This document shows, one piece after another, positions 27,028 to 36,667 of a stretch of 64,000 bases of DNA; position 1 is the stretch's first letter, and the number at the start of each line of letters is the position of its first letter. The stretch comes from JBJFCE01 sp051888775. Its GTDB lineage: Bacteria; Bacillota; Clostridia; Lachnospirales; Lachnospiraceae. The stretch covers positions 106,596 through 170,595 of the forward strand of contig JBJFCE010000032.1 in the NCBI GenBank assembly GCA_051888775.1, in the 5' to 3' direction. The notes under the pieces are model-generated. The model saw nothing but the letters and a program-made list of their open reading frames with translations. It searched no databases and was not told where the DNA came from. Position numbers and translations under genes: made by a program.

Positions 27028-28161
27028 TTATTTTTCTCCCTGTTGCATTCCTTCCAGCTTCTGCTTCTTATATGCTGCAAATCTGCCTTCATCCAATGCA
27101 TCTCTGATCTCTTCCATCATTTTATTGTAAAAATACAGATTATGCGTTACACATAAACGCATTCCAAGCATTTCCTTTGCCTTTAACAAATGCCGGATAT
27201 ATGCTCTTGAATATCTGCGGCATGCCGGGCACTGACACCCTTCCTCAATCGGGCTCTCATCCAGTTCATACTTTGCATTGAACAGATTGATCTTGCCATG
27301 ATTGGTGTATAAATGTCCGTGTCTTCCGTTTCTGGAAGGATAAACGCAATCAAAGAAATCCACGCCGCGCTCAACAGCCTCCAATATATTGGCGGGAGTT
27401 CCGACTCCCATCAGATAGGTCGGTTTCTCTTTTGGGAGGAACGATACTACCTGCTCGATAATATGATACATCTCCTCATGGGACTCACCGACTGCCAAGC
27501 CACCGATAGCATAACCGTCCAGATCCAATTCACTGATCCGTTTAGCATGTTCGATACGGATATCATCAAAAACCGCACCCTGATTGATCCCAAACAAAAG
27601 CTGATGCGGATTAATCGTATCCTCCAGACTGTTTAAACGTTTCATTTCATTCTGACAGCGTACCAGCCAGCGGGTTGTCCGTTCTACCGACTGCTGCACA
27701 TAATCACGCTCTGCCCTGCTTGACGGACACTCATCGAATGCCATTGCAATTGTGGATGCCAGATTAGACTGGATCCGCATACTTTCCTCGGGACCCATAA
27801 AAATCTTCCTGCCGTCCACATGGGAATTAAAATAGACACCTTCCTCTTTGATCTTACGCAGCTTTGCCAAAGAAAACACCTGAAATCCGCCGGAATCCGT
27901 CAGAATCGGTTTGTTCCATGACATGAACTTATGTAAACCTCCAAGTTTCTTGACAATCTCATCTCCTGGACGTACATGCAGATGATACGTATTGGACAGT
28001 TCGATCTGCGTTCCGATCTGTTCCAGATCCTCCGTCGATACGGCACCTTTGATCGCTGCCACAGTTCCCACATTCATGAATACCGGTGTCTGCACCGTTC
28101 CATGAACCGTTGTAAATTCTGCTCTTTTTGCATTGCCTTCGGTTTTTAATATCTGATACAT
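27028..28161 (-). CDS. tgt: tRNA-guanine transglycosylase (queuine tRNA-ribosyltransferase)
   Basis: 377 residues; swaps guanine 34 for the queuosine precursor preQ1 in GUN-anticodon tRNAs. The catalytic aspartates are in LTDSGGFQVFSL and the later DCVYPSRNGRHG block, and zinc ligands lie in CQCPACRRYSRAYIRH plus the downstream histidine of THNL. A short SD (AGGGAT) precedes the ATG at 28161. The other late queuosine gene, queA, is 19 kb away on the same strand. Confidence 0.96.
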   Translation of the reverse strand: MYQILKTEGNAKRAEFTTVHGTVQTPVFMNVGTVAAIKGAVSTEDLEQIGTQIELSNTYHLHVRPGDEIVKKLGGLHKFMSWNKPILTDSGGFQVFSLAKLRKIKEEGVYFNSHVDGRKIFMGPEESMRIQSNLASTIAMAFDECPSSRAERDYVQQSVERTTRWLVRCQNEMKRLNSLEDTINPHQLLFGINQGAVFDDIRIEHAKRISELDLDGYAIGGLAVGESHEEMYHIIEQVVSFLPKEKPTYLMGVGTPANILEAVERGVDFFDCVYPSRNGRHGHLYTNHGKINLFNAKYELDESPIEEGCQCPACRRYSRAYIRHLLKAKEMLGMRLCVTHNLYFYNKMMEEIRDALDEGRFAAYKKQKLEGMQQGEK

Positions 28162-28233
28162 ATCCCTGTTTTCCTTTTTAAAGCTAATCTTTGTTTTTCC
28201 GGAAATACTCTCTGTTTCCTTAAATAACCGGAA

Positions 28234-29274
28234 TTATTCCACATACAGATCCCAGAATTCCTCCAGAGTCAGTTCTTCTTCCTTCATGATCCGTGCCGCA
28301 TCCCTGCCGACATACCGGAAATGCCACGGCTCATAACTGATACCAGTAATATATTCCTTGTCCTTCGGATAGCGCAGCACAAACCCATACTCCCAACTGT
28401 GCTCAGCAAGCCATCTTCCTGCCTCTGTTTCTCCGAAACCGTCATCCAGAACAAGATAAGATGCCGTATAAATATCCAAAGAAAGACCGATCTGGTGTTC
28501 ACTCGCCCCCGGCACCGTTACTGCCTGTGATGCCATCTTATAAGCATCCATATAGGTCAGACCTCTGTTCATATATGCTTTCACTTTTCGTTCAAACAGA
28601 TATTCCTGCTTGCTCAGATCCCGGTACGGAGAGCAGATGATCAGACTGACCTGATCCTCCTTTGCCGCCTGCAGCATCAGCAGCAGATCCGTCAATATCC
28701 GCTCATCACACTGCATGGATCCGGTAATCGTAGTCAGTGTAAATGTATAATCATCAGGAATCGGATGCTGTTTATTGATCAGCACAAGTCTCCAGTCATC
28801 GGCAGAAAATGTAATTTCTTCTGTTTCCTCCGTTTCTTTGCTCTGCGAATGATCTTCCCTTGCATTCAGATAGTCTTCATTTGCCTGCAGAATCTCATCC
28901 ATGGAATAGGTGTCCATTTCTTCGACATTATAGGACTCATAATCCTCAAAGCCGTCTTCCAGCTCCTCATCCTCTAACACAATATCATCCAGTTCACCGC
29001 TCTGCATCATCGTCTCCAGATCGGACTCATACACTGCACTTTCTCCACCACTCTCATAATCAATAGACAACAGCACGGGAAGCGCAAAACTGGAGCTTAA
29101 CAAAAATACCAGAACCGCACAAAAAGTTCCGCACAACCGCCATCTTTGATTATAGATATACTGAAAGAAATGGCAGAATGCAAGGAACAAAAAGATAACT
29201 GCCAGCATCGGCAGCCGCAGTATTTTGTTTTTCCTTGATATTCTCGTGAGTTTTTTAAGTATTTTATCCTTCAT
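28234..29274 (-). CDS. D-alanyl-D-alanine carboxypeptidase, VanY/M15B type
   Basis: 346 residues. One N-terminal membrane helix pair region (LPMLAVIFLFLAFCHF and LCGTFCAVLVFLLSSS) anchors it, followed by an acidic spacer (about 75-150) and an M15B peptidase domain. Zinc and catalytic motifs are visible: SEHQIGLSLDI and EPWHFRYVG. It trims the terminal D-alanine of peptidoglycan stem peptides. AGGAACAA precedes the ATG. The gene is divergent from aroC. The domain is common in Firmicutes and does not by itself imply glycopeptide resistance. Confidence 0.9.
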   Translation of the reverse strand: MKDKILKKLTRISRKNKILRLPMLAVIFLFLAFCHFFQYIYNQRWRLCGTFCAVLVFLLSSSFALPVLLSIDYESGGESAVYESDLETMMQSGELDDIVLEDEELEDGFEDYESYNVEEMDTYSMDEILQANEDYLNAREDHSQSKETEETEEITFSADDWRLVLINKQHPIPDDYTFTLTTITGSMQCDERILTDLLLMLQAAKEDQVSLIICSPYRDLSKQEYLFERKVKAYMNRGLTYMDAYKMASQAVTVPGASEHQIGLSLDIYTASYLVLDDGFGETEAGRWLAEHSWEYGFVLRYPKDKEYITGISYEPWHFRYVGRDAARIMKEEELTLEEFWDLYVE

Positions 29275-29377
29275 AAATTGTTCCTATTTCCTATCGACTG
29301 AATTTATGATATCATATCCCATATAAAAAAACATCATTTTTTCTGACAGAAACGCAGGATTTTTTGAGGAGGCTATT

Positions 29378-30493
29378 ATGAACGCAAACGGCTCTACTTT
29401 CGGAACCCACTTCCGCATCACCACATTCGGAGAATCACACGGAAAAGCAATCGGCGTTGTGGTGGACGGCTGCCCTGCAGGGCTTTCACTTTCGGAATCC
29501 GATATCCAATATTATCTGAACCGCAGGAAACCGGGACAGTCCCGTTTCTCTACTCCGAGAAAGGAAGGGGATGAAGTAGAGATTCTTTCCGGTGTCTTTG
29601 AAGGAAAGACAACCGGCACTCCGATCGCGCTCCTTGTACCGAATACCTCACAGCATTCCGCCGATTACAGCGAAATCGCATCCTATTACAGACCGGGACA
29701 TGCCGATTATACCTTTGATGCAAAATACGGTTTTCGTGATTACCGAGGCGGCGGACGTTCTTCCGGTCGCGAAACCATAGGACGTGTTGCGGCCGGTGCC
29801 ATCGCACTGAAGATTTTAAAAGAACTGAATATAGACGTAACTGCTTATACTTATTCCATCGGTCCCGTAACAATCGATGAGACGCACTTTTCCAAGGAAG
29901 CCATTCTTGAGACTCCGACTGCCATGCCGGATCCCGAAGCTTCCAAACGTGCCGAGGAATATCTCTCCGCCTGCATGATGGACAAGGATTCCTCCGGCGG
30001 AGCTGTTAAATGTATTGTAAAAGGACTTCCTGCCGGAATCGGCGAACCTGTTTTTGAGAAGCTTGATGCCTGTCTTGCGGGTGCACTCATGTCCATCGGT
30101 GCGGTCAAAGCCGTAGAAATCGGTGACGGCATTGCAGTCTCAGGTGCAAAGGGCTCGGAAAACAATGATTCCTTTACTTCCGGCTTTCAAAAAACCACCA
30201 ATCATGCCGGCGGTACGCTCGGCGGAATCAGTGACGGTTCTGATCTCATATTAAAGGTACATATAAAGCCTACACCTTCTATCTTTAAACAGCAGCAGAC
30301 CGTCAACCAGAAGGGTGAGCCGATTCAGGTTGCCATCAAAGGCAGACATGATCCGGTAATCGTACCGCGCGCCGTTGTTGTCGTAGAAGCCATGACTGCA
30401 TTAACCGTTCTGGACCTGATGTTTTCCAATTTATCCTCCCGTATGGAGTATCTGAAGCTCCTCTATGGTCCATCTGATCCAAAACAGTCATAA
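29378..30493 (+). CDS. aroC: Chorismate synthase
   Basis: 371 residues; converts EPSP to chorismate with reduced FMN, the end of the shikimate pathway. Signatures are FGESHGKAIGVVVDGCPAG, GHADYTFDAKYGFRDYRGGG and RSSGRETIGRVAAGA, plus the closing GRHDPVIVPRA. TGAGGAGG precedes the ATG. It stands alone on the plus strand, between the divergent VanY-type gene and the convergent TIR gene. Confidence 0.96.
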   Translation: MNANGSTFGTHFRITTFGESHGKAIGVVVDGCPAGLSLSESDIQYYLNRRKPGQSRFSTPRKEGDEVEILSGVFEGKTTGTPIALLVPNTSQHSADYSEIASYYRPGHADYTFDAKYGFRDYRGGGRSSGRETIGRVAAGAIALKILKELNIDVTAYTYSIGPVTIDETHFSKEAILETPTAMPDPEASKRAEEYLSACMMDKDSSGGAVKCIVKGLPAGIGEPVFEKLDACLAGALMSIGAVKAVEIGDGIAVSGAKGSENNDSFTSGFQKTTNHAGGTLGGISDGSDLILKVHIKPTPSIFKQQQTVNQKGEPIQVAIKGRHDPVIVPRAVVVVEAMTALTVLDLMFSNLSSRMEYLKLLYGPSDPKQS

Positions 30494-30520
30494 CGGTTGC
30501 ATTGATGTTCATTCTGATGT

Positions 30521-33500
30521 TCATTCAATACGATATTTTTCCATTTCCTCAGGCGTTAGCTGTCTGCCGTTCAGTACAGCTAACGCTTCTTCTACGAGCA
30601 TCTGTAAATCATAGACAGGATAACTGTATACATATTTACTGTTATATGCGTAGATTCTTCCTCCACTTGTATAGCCGATCAATCCGTTAATCGTATAAAC
30701 GATTTCCAAATCCTCATTTAACACATAGGAATCATCCGTTACATACTCGCCCCGAAGCACTGACCGATTTTGCGAAAGACCGTCTTCCCATCCTGTAATT
30801 GTCGACATTCCTTTGTATTCTTTCAAAGCTTTGAAAGTATTGGTATCATATATAACCAGTTTTTCATCCTTATAGTACACATAAAACAGACTTCCATCCG
30901 TTGAAAATCCTACACTTTCAATGAAATCCGCCTGAGCGCTCATCACTTGTATAGCAGTCTGATCTTCAATATTCGCATATACAAGGCTCCTGCTATTCCT
31001 ATCTGCATATAAATAGTGTTCTCCGTCAGGCGCCTTAGCCATTACCGTTGAAAAGGTGTCCAGCTCCGTCACTTCGCCCGTATCCAGATCCAGCCGAATA
31101 TCATTGCTATTCATATTAACATATGCAACAAGATATTTCCCATCATCGGAAACAACCGCATCTTGAAAGCAAATATCCTGGTAACATGCAATTTGAGATA
31201 AATCCGATGCACTGTAAACATAACAGATATCATTCATATAATCACATATGTATATATTATTTTCATTATGTACCCAGTAAAAACGATACTCTATATCCAG
31301 TCTGTTGATAAGCTCACCGGTCATGATATCGATCAGATCGATTCCGGACTCACCGACAATTGCTATTTTATCTCCGAACATTTGATAACCTGCATTTTCT
31401 TGATCCAGCAGCGATGCATGATATAAGAATTCTTCGGCATCTTCATCATAAAGGGCAACCTCATCGCCGTTAATTAACAGCAGTTTTCCGTTTTCAACCT
31501 CAATCACGTTATAATAGCCATCGAGATTCTCTTCTCGGACTCCCTGTGATCCAAATGCTGTTTTATACAAATATATCGTGTCCAAATAATTTGACTGGCG
31601 TATAAAATATGCATCCTTTTTGATCATATCAGTAATAAGATCTGATGTTTCCGGCATATAGCATCTTAAGAGCTCGTTCTCACCGTCAAAATAGTGATAT
31701 CCATATACGCCGTTTTCAAACATAATCTCTATCAGATTCGACTGTGGTACACTTTTGATGGATATGATATAAGTATTATAGTCGTAAAATAACCGTAATT
31801 CTCCGTCTGATTTATTACGGATATTCAGATTATCACCTCCCGTATATGCTATATATTCACCAAAATCACAAATCGGTCCATACATTACGTCAGAACTTGC
31901 TTTCCACCGAAGACTACCGTCCGGCGCATAACAATATAAAACATACTCTTCCGTAATATCTTTGGGGGCGACTATAATATAACATTCTCCGCTCTCCAGA
32001 TAGCATAGATCTTTAATCCATTTGCACGGGAAAGAATATTCCTGTACAATTTCTCCGTTTGCAATATCCCATACTGAAACATGTTTGTTTCCATTCGCGT
32101 CATTGTCGCTTGCGAATATCACTTTCGTTCCATCCTCGGAAAAAAACACATCATCCCCATACATCCAGCTTCCTTCAAGCTGAACGGATACTATGATATC
32201 ACCATCTAATGCATCATATACTCTAACTTCATTCATGGCTGTGATTGTCGCAAACATGGTAAGGTCCTTTGACATAACAAGGCTAAGGCATGTAATATCT
32301 CCTATCTCATACTCTTTTGAAAAATCATCAGGATTCATACATACAATGTTTTCTCCATTATAGATCAGCTTATTATCGGCATTGAAATAAATATTATGAG
32401 TGGCCTCCGGATCATCCAATGCTATTTTTTTCAGCAGTACACCGTTTTCCACATCCCAGCAATAAAGCTGATGCAGATTATCCGATACAACCAGCCTTGT
32501 TCCGTCAGGACTGATGGTCATCGCTTTCGTTGTTGTATCATGCTGAAAAGCATAATAAGGCTTGATCTCTCTGGCATTTGCATATACCTCCAGAATCTCT
32601 CCAAGCGCAGCTTCCGAAGCTGCCACGATCGGTCTGTCCGGATGATCAAGATCCTCCGGAACTCCCTCTAAGGCAACCATCAATGCAGTCATTCTGTCAC
32701 CGCTCTCATAAAGCTCCAGTGCCGTTTCACTCAGAGACTCGGATTGCCATGCCAGCAGATCCTGCGCCTGTGCTTCGATTTCTTCAGACTGTGCCCGGAT
32801 CTCCTCGGACTTTTGCATGATTTCTTCCGACTGTGCCTGAATCTGTTGCGACTGATGCCTGATTCGGACAGACTGATAGGTACTGTACGCACCAAACAAA
32901 AAGCACGCACCGCCGATCACTGCCGCAGATATCATCATCCGTTTCAGCCTGCGCATTTTATGGCGCTGCCGCAAATCATCATAGCTGCAGCCGATCATCG
33001 GCGCAACCAGACGCAGAAGCTCCGATTTGATCTTTTTGTTGATCTCCGATTTATTCTTGCCACGTACATCCGCTGCAAGCGGTTCTATTGCGATCTCCTC
33101 AACCGTTGTCGTACCATCCTCAGCCACAATCTCTTTTGGAATGGTACACAACTGTTTCGGAAAGGAATCCTCCGGTTCTCCTTCGATCAATACCGCAAAT
33201 ACATGTTCAATCCCGCGCAGTTTAATAAAAGTCTCGATCTCACGCTGACACCACAGAGACTCTAAGATTCTCGGAGAACAGATAACGATCAGATATTCGG
33301 AAGAAGAAAGTGCTTCCATGATCGGATCGGACAGATTGCCCGCAAGCGGCAGTTCGTCCCGATCTCTGAAAATACGCTTGATTCCGCTTTCCCCACGCTT
33401 TTTGGTCTCCTTGTCGGCAAGCTTCGGTACGCGAAAGCTTTCCAACGCCTTATGTAATCTTTCCGCTACATACATATCCAGCGGTGCATGGCGATAGCTG

Positions 33501-33601
33501 ATAAAAGCATCATACATAAATTCCTGTGCTTCTGTTTGGGGCTCCGATGTCATATTCTCTGTATTCTCTGTATTCTCTGTATTCTCTGCTTCCTTACTCA
33601 T
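30521..33601 (-). CDS. TIR domain - membrane helix - coiled coil - beta-propeller protein
   Basis: 1026 residues. An N-terminal low-complexity ENT repeat is followed by a TIR domain (about 28-205: MYDAFISYRHAPLD, the RDRDELPLAG loop, and LWCQREIETF, where W117 and E121 form the WxxxE expected of NADase TIRs). A membrane helix (222-242) leads to a heptad coiled coil with AQSEEI repeats (245-290) and a large beta-propeller/WD40-like region (about 330-1000) with repeated DG and DxxSGxx blades. The ATG overlaps the TGA of the DHH gene (ATGA), so the two are coupled. It may signal in immunity or stress; this is inferred from domain content only. Confidence 0.85.
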   Translation of the reverse strand: MSKEAENTENTENTENMTSEPQTEAQEFMYDAFISYRHAPLDMYVAERLHKALESFRVPKLADKETKKRGESGIKRIFRDRDELPLAGNLSDPIMEALSSSEYLIVICSPRILESLWCQREIETFIKLRGIEHVFAVLIEGEPEDSFPKQLCTIPKEIVAEDGTTTVEEIAIEPLAADVRGKNKSEINKKIKSELLRLVAPMIGCSYDDLRQRHKMRRLKRMMISAAVIGGACFLFGAYSTYQSVRIRHQSQQIQAQSEEIMQKSEEIRAQSEEIEAQAQDLLAWQSESLSETALELYESGDRMTALMVALEGVPEDLDHPDRPIVAASEAALGEILEVYANAREIKPYYAFQHDTTTKAMTISPDGTRLVVSDNLHQLYCWDVENGVLLKKIALDDPEATHNIYFNADNKLIYNGENIVCMNPDDFSKEYEIGDITCLSLVMSKDLTMFATITAMNEVRVYDALDGDIIVSVQLEGSWMYGDDVFFSEDGTKVIFASDNDANGNKHVSVWDIANGEIVQEYSFPCKWIKDLCYLESGECYIIVAPKDITEEYVLYCYAPDGSLRWKASSDVMYGPICDFGEYIAYTGGDNLNIRNKSDGELRLFYDYNTYIISIKSVPQSNLIEIMFENGVYGYHYFDGENELLRCYMPETSDLITDMIKKDAYFIRQSNYLDTIYLYKTAFGSQGVREENLDGYYNVIEVENGKLLLINGDEVALYDEDAEEFLYHASLLDQENAGYQMFGDKIAIVGESGIDLIDIMTGELINRLDIEYRFYWVHNENNIYICDYMNDICYVYSASDLSQIACYQDICFQDAVVSDDGKYLVAYVNMNSNDIRLDLDTGEVTELDTFSTVMAKAPDGEHYLYADRNSRSLVYANIEDQTAIQVMSAQADFIESVGFSTDGSLFYVYYKDEKLVIYDTNTFKALKEYKGMSTITGWEDGLSQNRSVLRGEYVTDDSYVLNEDLEIVYTINGLIGYTSGGRIYAYNSKYVYSYPVYDLQMLVEEALAVLNGRQLTPEEMEKYRIE
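33553..33588 (-). repeat. Nine-base tandem repeat in the TIR gene
   Basis: Four perfect copies of TATTCTCTG on the plus strand encode ENT repeated in frame near the N-terminus of the TIR protein. Unit number changes would keep the reading frame and alter only the linker length. Confidence 0.9.
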
Positions 33602-35103
33602 TCGTATACCTCATATGTTTTTTGGAATATATTCTTCTCTATAATATAAATATCATGCAGATCATCTAATCTTGCAGCCATGTAGTCTCCCGGTTTTCCG
33701 GACATATAGTTGACGGGATCCCATGCCGTAAAAATCTTCATCTGTGTATCGATCGGCTTGGCATAGATCAGTGTCTCACCCGTTGGCACACAACTTTTGG
33801 CATATGTCGTTACTACCTTGATACTACCGTCCATGCGGTTATGTACACTCGGAACATATTCCGTATCCATTTCATACGGCTGCGCAATTTCCTGATAGCT
33901 GCGTCTAAACTTCTCTGCCTTAATAGGATATACCTCACCCTGAATGCCGATCATCAGGTAGGTATTGTCTTCCACTGTGATCTCCAGGTCGCCTTCCAGC
34001 GTACGCACTATGATCGGAGTCCCGACCGCATATACCTCCGACAATTTTACATAGCCAAGCGGCAGCTTCCTTTTTCGATACTTTCGCATTCCATTCATAT
34101 CGACCTCGTACTGTGCCGCATAGATCACCTGATAACTTCTGACATATTCTTCCATCCGATTTTGGAAATAAGTCTCCGGATTCATGCCCGGATAAGCTTC
34201 TTCAAACGCTTCTTTTCGGATAAAGCCGCCTGCTTTTTCCATATGTCCGCCGCCGGAACCGATTCCCTGCGTCATAAATGCGGCAAGATCACTGGCTTTG
34301 ATCTCTTTATCACAGCTTCTGAAAGACAGCTTGTACCCATCCGCAAGCATGCTGTAGATCACACAGGTATTGACCACATCCGTCTGTAATACAAAATCAC
34401 TGACGATCCCGAGTATATTCGGATCACACGGCTTTACCTGTACAATCGCGAAATGAAGCTTCTCTACCAGATGATGATGGATCAGCGCTTCTCCTGCTAT
34501 CTCAAGCTCCTCTTGGGAAATATTGGAATTCTTCAGACGACTGATAATGGCCCTGTCAAACAGCAGCTCATCCCGCATATCCTTATCTGCAGGATGATAG
34601 ATATCTCCCAGCTGTCCGGTATCCATATACAGACCGTAATACAACGCGGTAGCCAGACGAATATCCTTATTGACCTCATATCCTGCTTCCAGTAAAAGCT
34701 GCCATACTACCGTGGAACAGCTTCCGTACCGGCTGCAGATCTCCCGGAACTCATCCGGCACCTTCTCAGCTCTCGGATCTGCCTGATGATGATCAATCAC
34801 CGCAACCGTATCCGCCTCAAAACGTGTCACATTTCCGGTTCCGTACTGACAATCCGACATAATCAACAATTCCGGTTTCTCCAACTCTTTCACATATTCT
34901 ACCGGAATCTGTAACAGTTCCTTCATCAGCACCAGATTACTTTTACCGATCTGAAAGCGTCCGCTGTATACAAAGCGCACCCACTTTCCCTGTCCGCAAA
35001 AATACTGATATAAGCCAAATCCTGATGCCAGTGCATCCGCATCCGGATTATCATGACACTGGATCACAATCTCTTCAAAGCGCTCCAAATCTTTCAGTTT
35101 CAT
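33598..35103 (-). CDS. DHH-family phosphoesterase with extended C-terminus
   Basis: 501 residues. N-terminal DHH motifs are clear: CHDNPDADAL (16-25), an aspartate in LIMSDCQYGTG and DHH at 104-106, then LYMDTGQ. A DHHA1-type GSGGGHMEKAGGF lies near residue 285. The family (NrnA/GdpP-like) cleaves short RNAs, pAp or cyclic dinucleotides. This protein is longer than NrnA (about 320 residues) and lacks the membrane, PAS and GGDEF parts of GdpP; its last ~150 residues are not recognised. It heads a two-gene unit with the TIR protein, which suggests a nucleotide-signalling link. Its activity is not settled by sequence. Confidence 0.85.
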   Translation of the reverse strand: MKLKDLERFEEIVIQCHDNPDADALASGFGLYQYFCGQGKWVRFVYSGRFQIGKSNLVLMKELLQIPVEYVKELEKPELLIMSDCQYGTGNVTRFEADTVAVIDHHQADPRAEKVPDEFREICSRYGSCSTVVWQLLLEAGYEVNKDIRLATALYYGLYMDTGQLGDIYHPADKDMRDELLFDRAIISRLKNSNISQEELEIAGEALIHHHLVEKLHFAIVQVKPCDPNILGIVSDFVLQTDVVNTCVIYSMLADGYKLSFRSCDKEIKASDLAAFMTQGIGSGGGHMEKAGGFIRKEAFEEAYPGMNPETYFQNRMEEYVRSYQVIYAAQYEVDMNGMRKYRKRKLPLGYVKLSEVYAVGTPIIVRTLEGDLEITVEDNTYLMIGIQGEVYPIKAEKFRRSYQEIAQPYEMDTEYVPSVHNRMDGSIKVVTTYAKSCVPTGETLIYAKPIDTQMKIFTAWDPVNYMSGKPGDYMAARLDDLHDIYIIEKNIFQKTYEVYE

Positions 35104-35120
35104 TCAAACTTACCCTTTCT

Positions 35121-35151
35121 TAAAAAGGCAACGACTAAAAGCCGTTGCCTC
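35121..35151 (-). terminator. Terminator downstream of the lactonase-like gene
   Basis: AGGCAACG at 35126 onward pairs with CGTTGCCT ending at 35150; on the minus strand a TTTTTAAG tract follows. It ends the 35193-36248 transcript ahead of the DHH gene. Confidence 0.8.
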
Positions 35152-35192
35152 TATACTGTTCTGACTGGTATATTCTTTTGATGCTATGCATC

Positions 35193-36248
35193 TTATTCCG
35201 ATATTTTATGAAAAATAATACAATTCGGTTTCTCTACCTTCATTTCTTTTCCGTTCATCACAATCAGTCCCTTTTTCGTGTCTACATTAAAAAATGTCAT
35301 CGTATTGGACTCATGATTAAGTGATACGAGATGCCTGTTATCCGGGAACAATGCTGCATCTTTCGGATAGTCGCCGCTGACCGGAAGGCAGAACAGCTTC
35401 TCCAAAAGGCCGGTTTTGTGGTCAATATTATACAAAACCACACTATTATCTCCCGCATTGGAGCTGACTAAATACTTATAGTCCATGGAAAACTTGATCG
35501 CGCTTGCCGCAGAACCGCTCGCATGATAATCATTCAGCGTGGAAATATTCTGAACTTTTTCAAATTCCGGATTATCGTTGACTTCCTCATATTTATACAC
35601 ATCAATATAATTTTTCAATTCATGAACGATATACAGGAATCTGCCATCCTTGGAAAAGCAAAAATGTCTCGGCGCGGATTCCAGTTCACTTCTGATGATA
35701 TCCACCAATTTCAATTTTCCGGTCTGCATATCCATGCGATACACATTGACATGATCCATTCCAAGATCTGCCGCCAACAGATAATGATTATCCCTTGTCA
35801 TCTTGACACAATTAACATGCGGTCTGAAATTTCGTTCCGCAATACTGCCAAGACCTTTCAGATAAACCTCATCTGTAATTGCTCCGACACTGCCGTCCTT
35901 ATTCAGGCGTAACACTGTGATCTTACCGTCATGGTAACCTGCCGTAAAAAGATACCGATCTTCAAAATCCGTTGACAAATAACAACCGCGCATTCCGTTA
36001 ATGGACGCCGTGTTCAGTACCGTCAAAGAACCGTCTGCTTCAATCTTATAGGATTCTACACCAAAATCCGTAATAGAATACAGATATTTGCGATTATGTG
36101 AAATGGTAAGGTACGAAGAATTCGTAATCTCTACCTTATCTTTTTCCGTAAATCTTCCCTTTTCAACATCCACATCATAAATCTTAATTCCATGATGATC
36201 ACTCATCGTATAAGTCGAAACATACGCTACATATTTTTCCGCATTCAT
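35193..36248 (-). CDS. Lactonase-family seven-bladed beta-propeller protein
   Basis: 351 residues from the ATG at 36248, preceded by GGAGGAACTGTC; the 18-residue upstream extension is rejected. It belongs to the YkgB/Pgl-like lactonase propeller family, with blade motifs such as YLYSITDFGVESY, RPHVNCVKMTRDNHYLLAADL, RHFCFSKDGRFLYIVHEL and SSNAGDNSVVLYNID. Some members hydrolyse 6-phosphogluconolactone. No other pentose-phosphate gene is near, so the true substrate is uncertain. It has its own terminator. Confidence 0.85.
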   Translation of the reverse strand: MNAEKYVAYVSTYTMSDHHGIKIYDVDVEKGRFTEKDKVEITNSSYLTISHNRKYLYSITDFGVESYKIEADGSLTVLNTASINGMRGCYLSTDFEDRYLFTAGYHDGKITVLRLNKDGSVGAITDEVYLKGLGSIAERNFRPHVNCVKMTRDNHYLLAADLGMDHVNVYRMDMQTGKLKLVDIIRSELESAPRHFCFSKDGRFLYIVHELKNYIDVYKYEEVNDNPEFEKVQNISTLNDYHASGSAASAIKFSMDYKYLVSSNAGDNSVVLYNIDHKTGLLEKLFCLPVSGDYPKDAALFPDNRHLVSLNHESNTMTFFNVDTKKGLIVMNGKEMKVEKPNCIIFHKISE

Positions 36249-36343
36249 GACAGTTCCTCCGATTCGGTATCTCTTGGTGCCGGCTGATGCACAGCCCTGC
36301 ATCTCTTTGTCATCTTATCATATTTTCATCCGTTTGTTAACTA

Positions 36344-36646
36344 TCAGTCATGATTTTCTTCACATCCGCAAGGACCGTTATTACCGCGGAAAGTCGGATA
36401 ATCCTGATCATCACGATCCATACGATTCAACGGAGAGAAAGGATTGCTTCTCATATCACGGTCACAGCCACAATCTCTGTCCCGGTCTCTGTCCCGATCC
36501 CTATCTCTGTCCCTCGCACAGCCGCGGTCAGACATGCGGTCACAGCCACAACTTCTGTCATCATCACAAATTCCGCGTCTCCTTGAACAGCCGTCATCTC
36601 CGTTACAGCAGCATAACAGTAATAAAATTAACCAGATTGAGTTCAT
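36344..36646 (-). CDS. Cys-rich Arg-Asp repeat miniprotein
   Basis: 100 residues. GGAGTTACC precedes the ATG at 36646. A short hydrophobic leader (MNSIWLILLLLCCC) is followed by a Cys-rich segment, a run of about eight Arg-Asp dipeptides (about 45-58) built from 6-base DNA repeats, and a polar tail ending with CGCEENHD. It could be secreted or membrane-linked, and the cysteines could bind metal, but there is no known family that I recognise. Because the repeat reads in several frames, several overlapping open frames on the plus strand are shadows. It is a real gene by start, leader and spacing to its neighbour. Confidence 0.65.
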   Translation of the reverse strand: MNSIWLILLLLCCCNGDDGCSRRRGICDDDRSCGCDRMSDRGCARDRDRDRDRDRDRDCGCDRDMRSNPFSPLNRMDRDDQDYPTFRGNNGPCGCEENHD

Positions 36647-36667
36647 ATAGGTAACTCCGAATATTCT

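Noticed and set aside
28234..29274. A vancomycin-resistance (vanY) reading of the M15B peptidase.
   Set aside because: There is no vanH, ligase or vanX, nor a two-component pair nearby; the domain is common in ordinary cell-wall enzymes.
36350..36650. Several plus-strand open frames over the Arg-Asp repeat gene.
   Set aside because: They arise from the hexanucleotide repeat and lack ribosome sites; the minus-strand frame has a good site, leader and sensible spacing.
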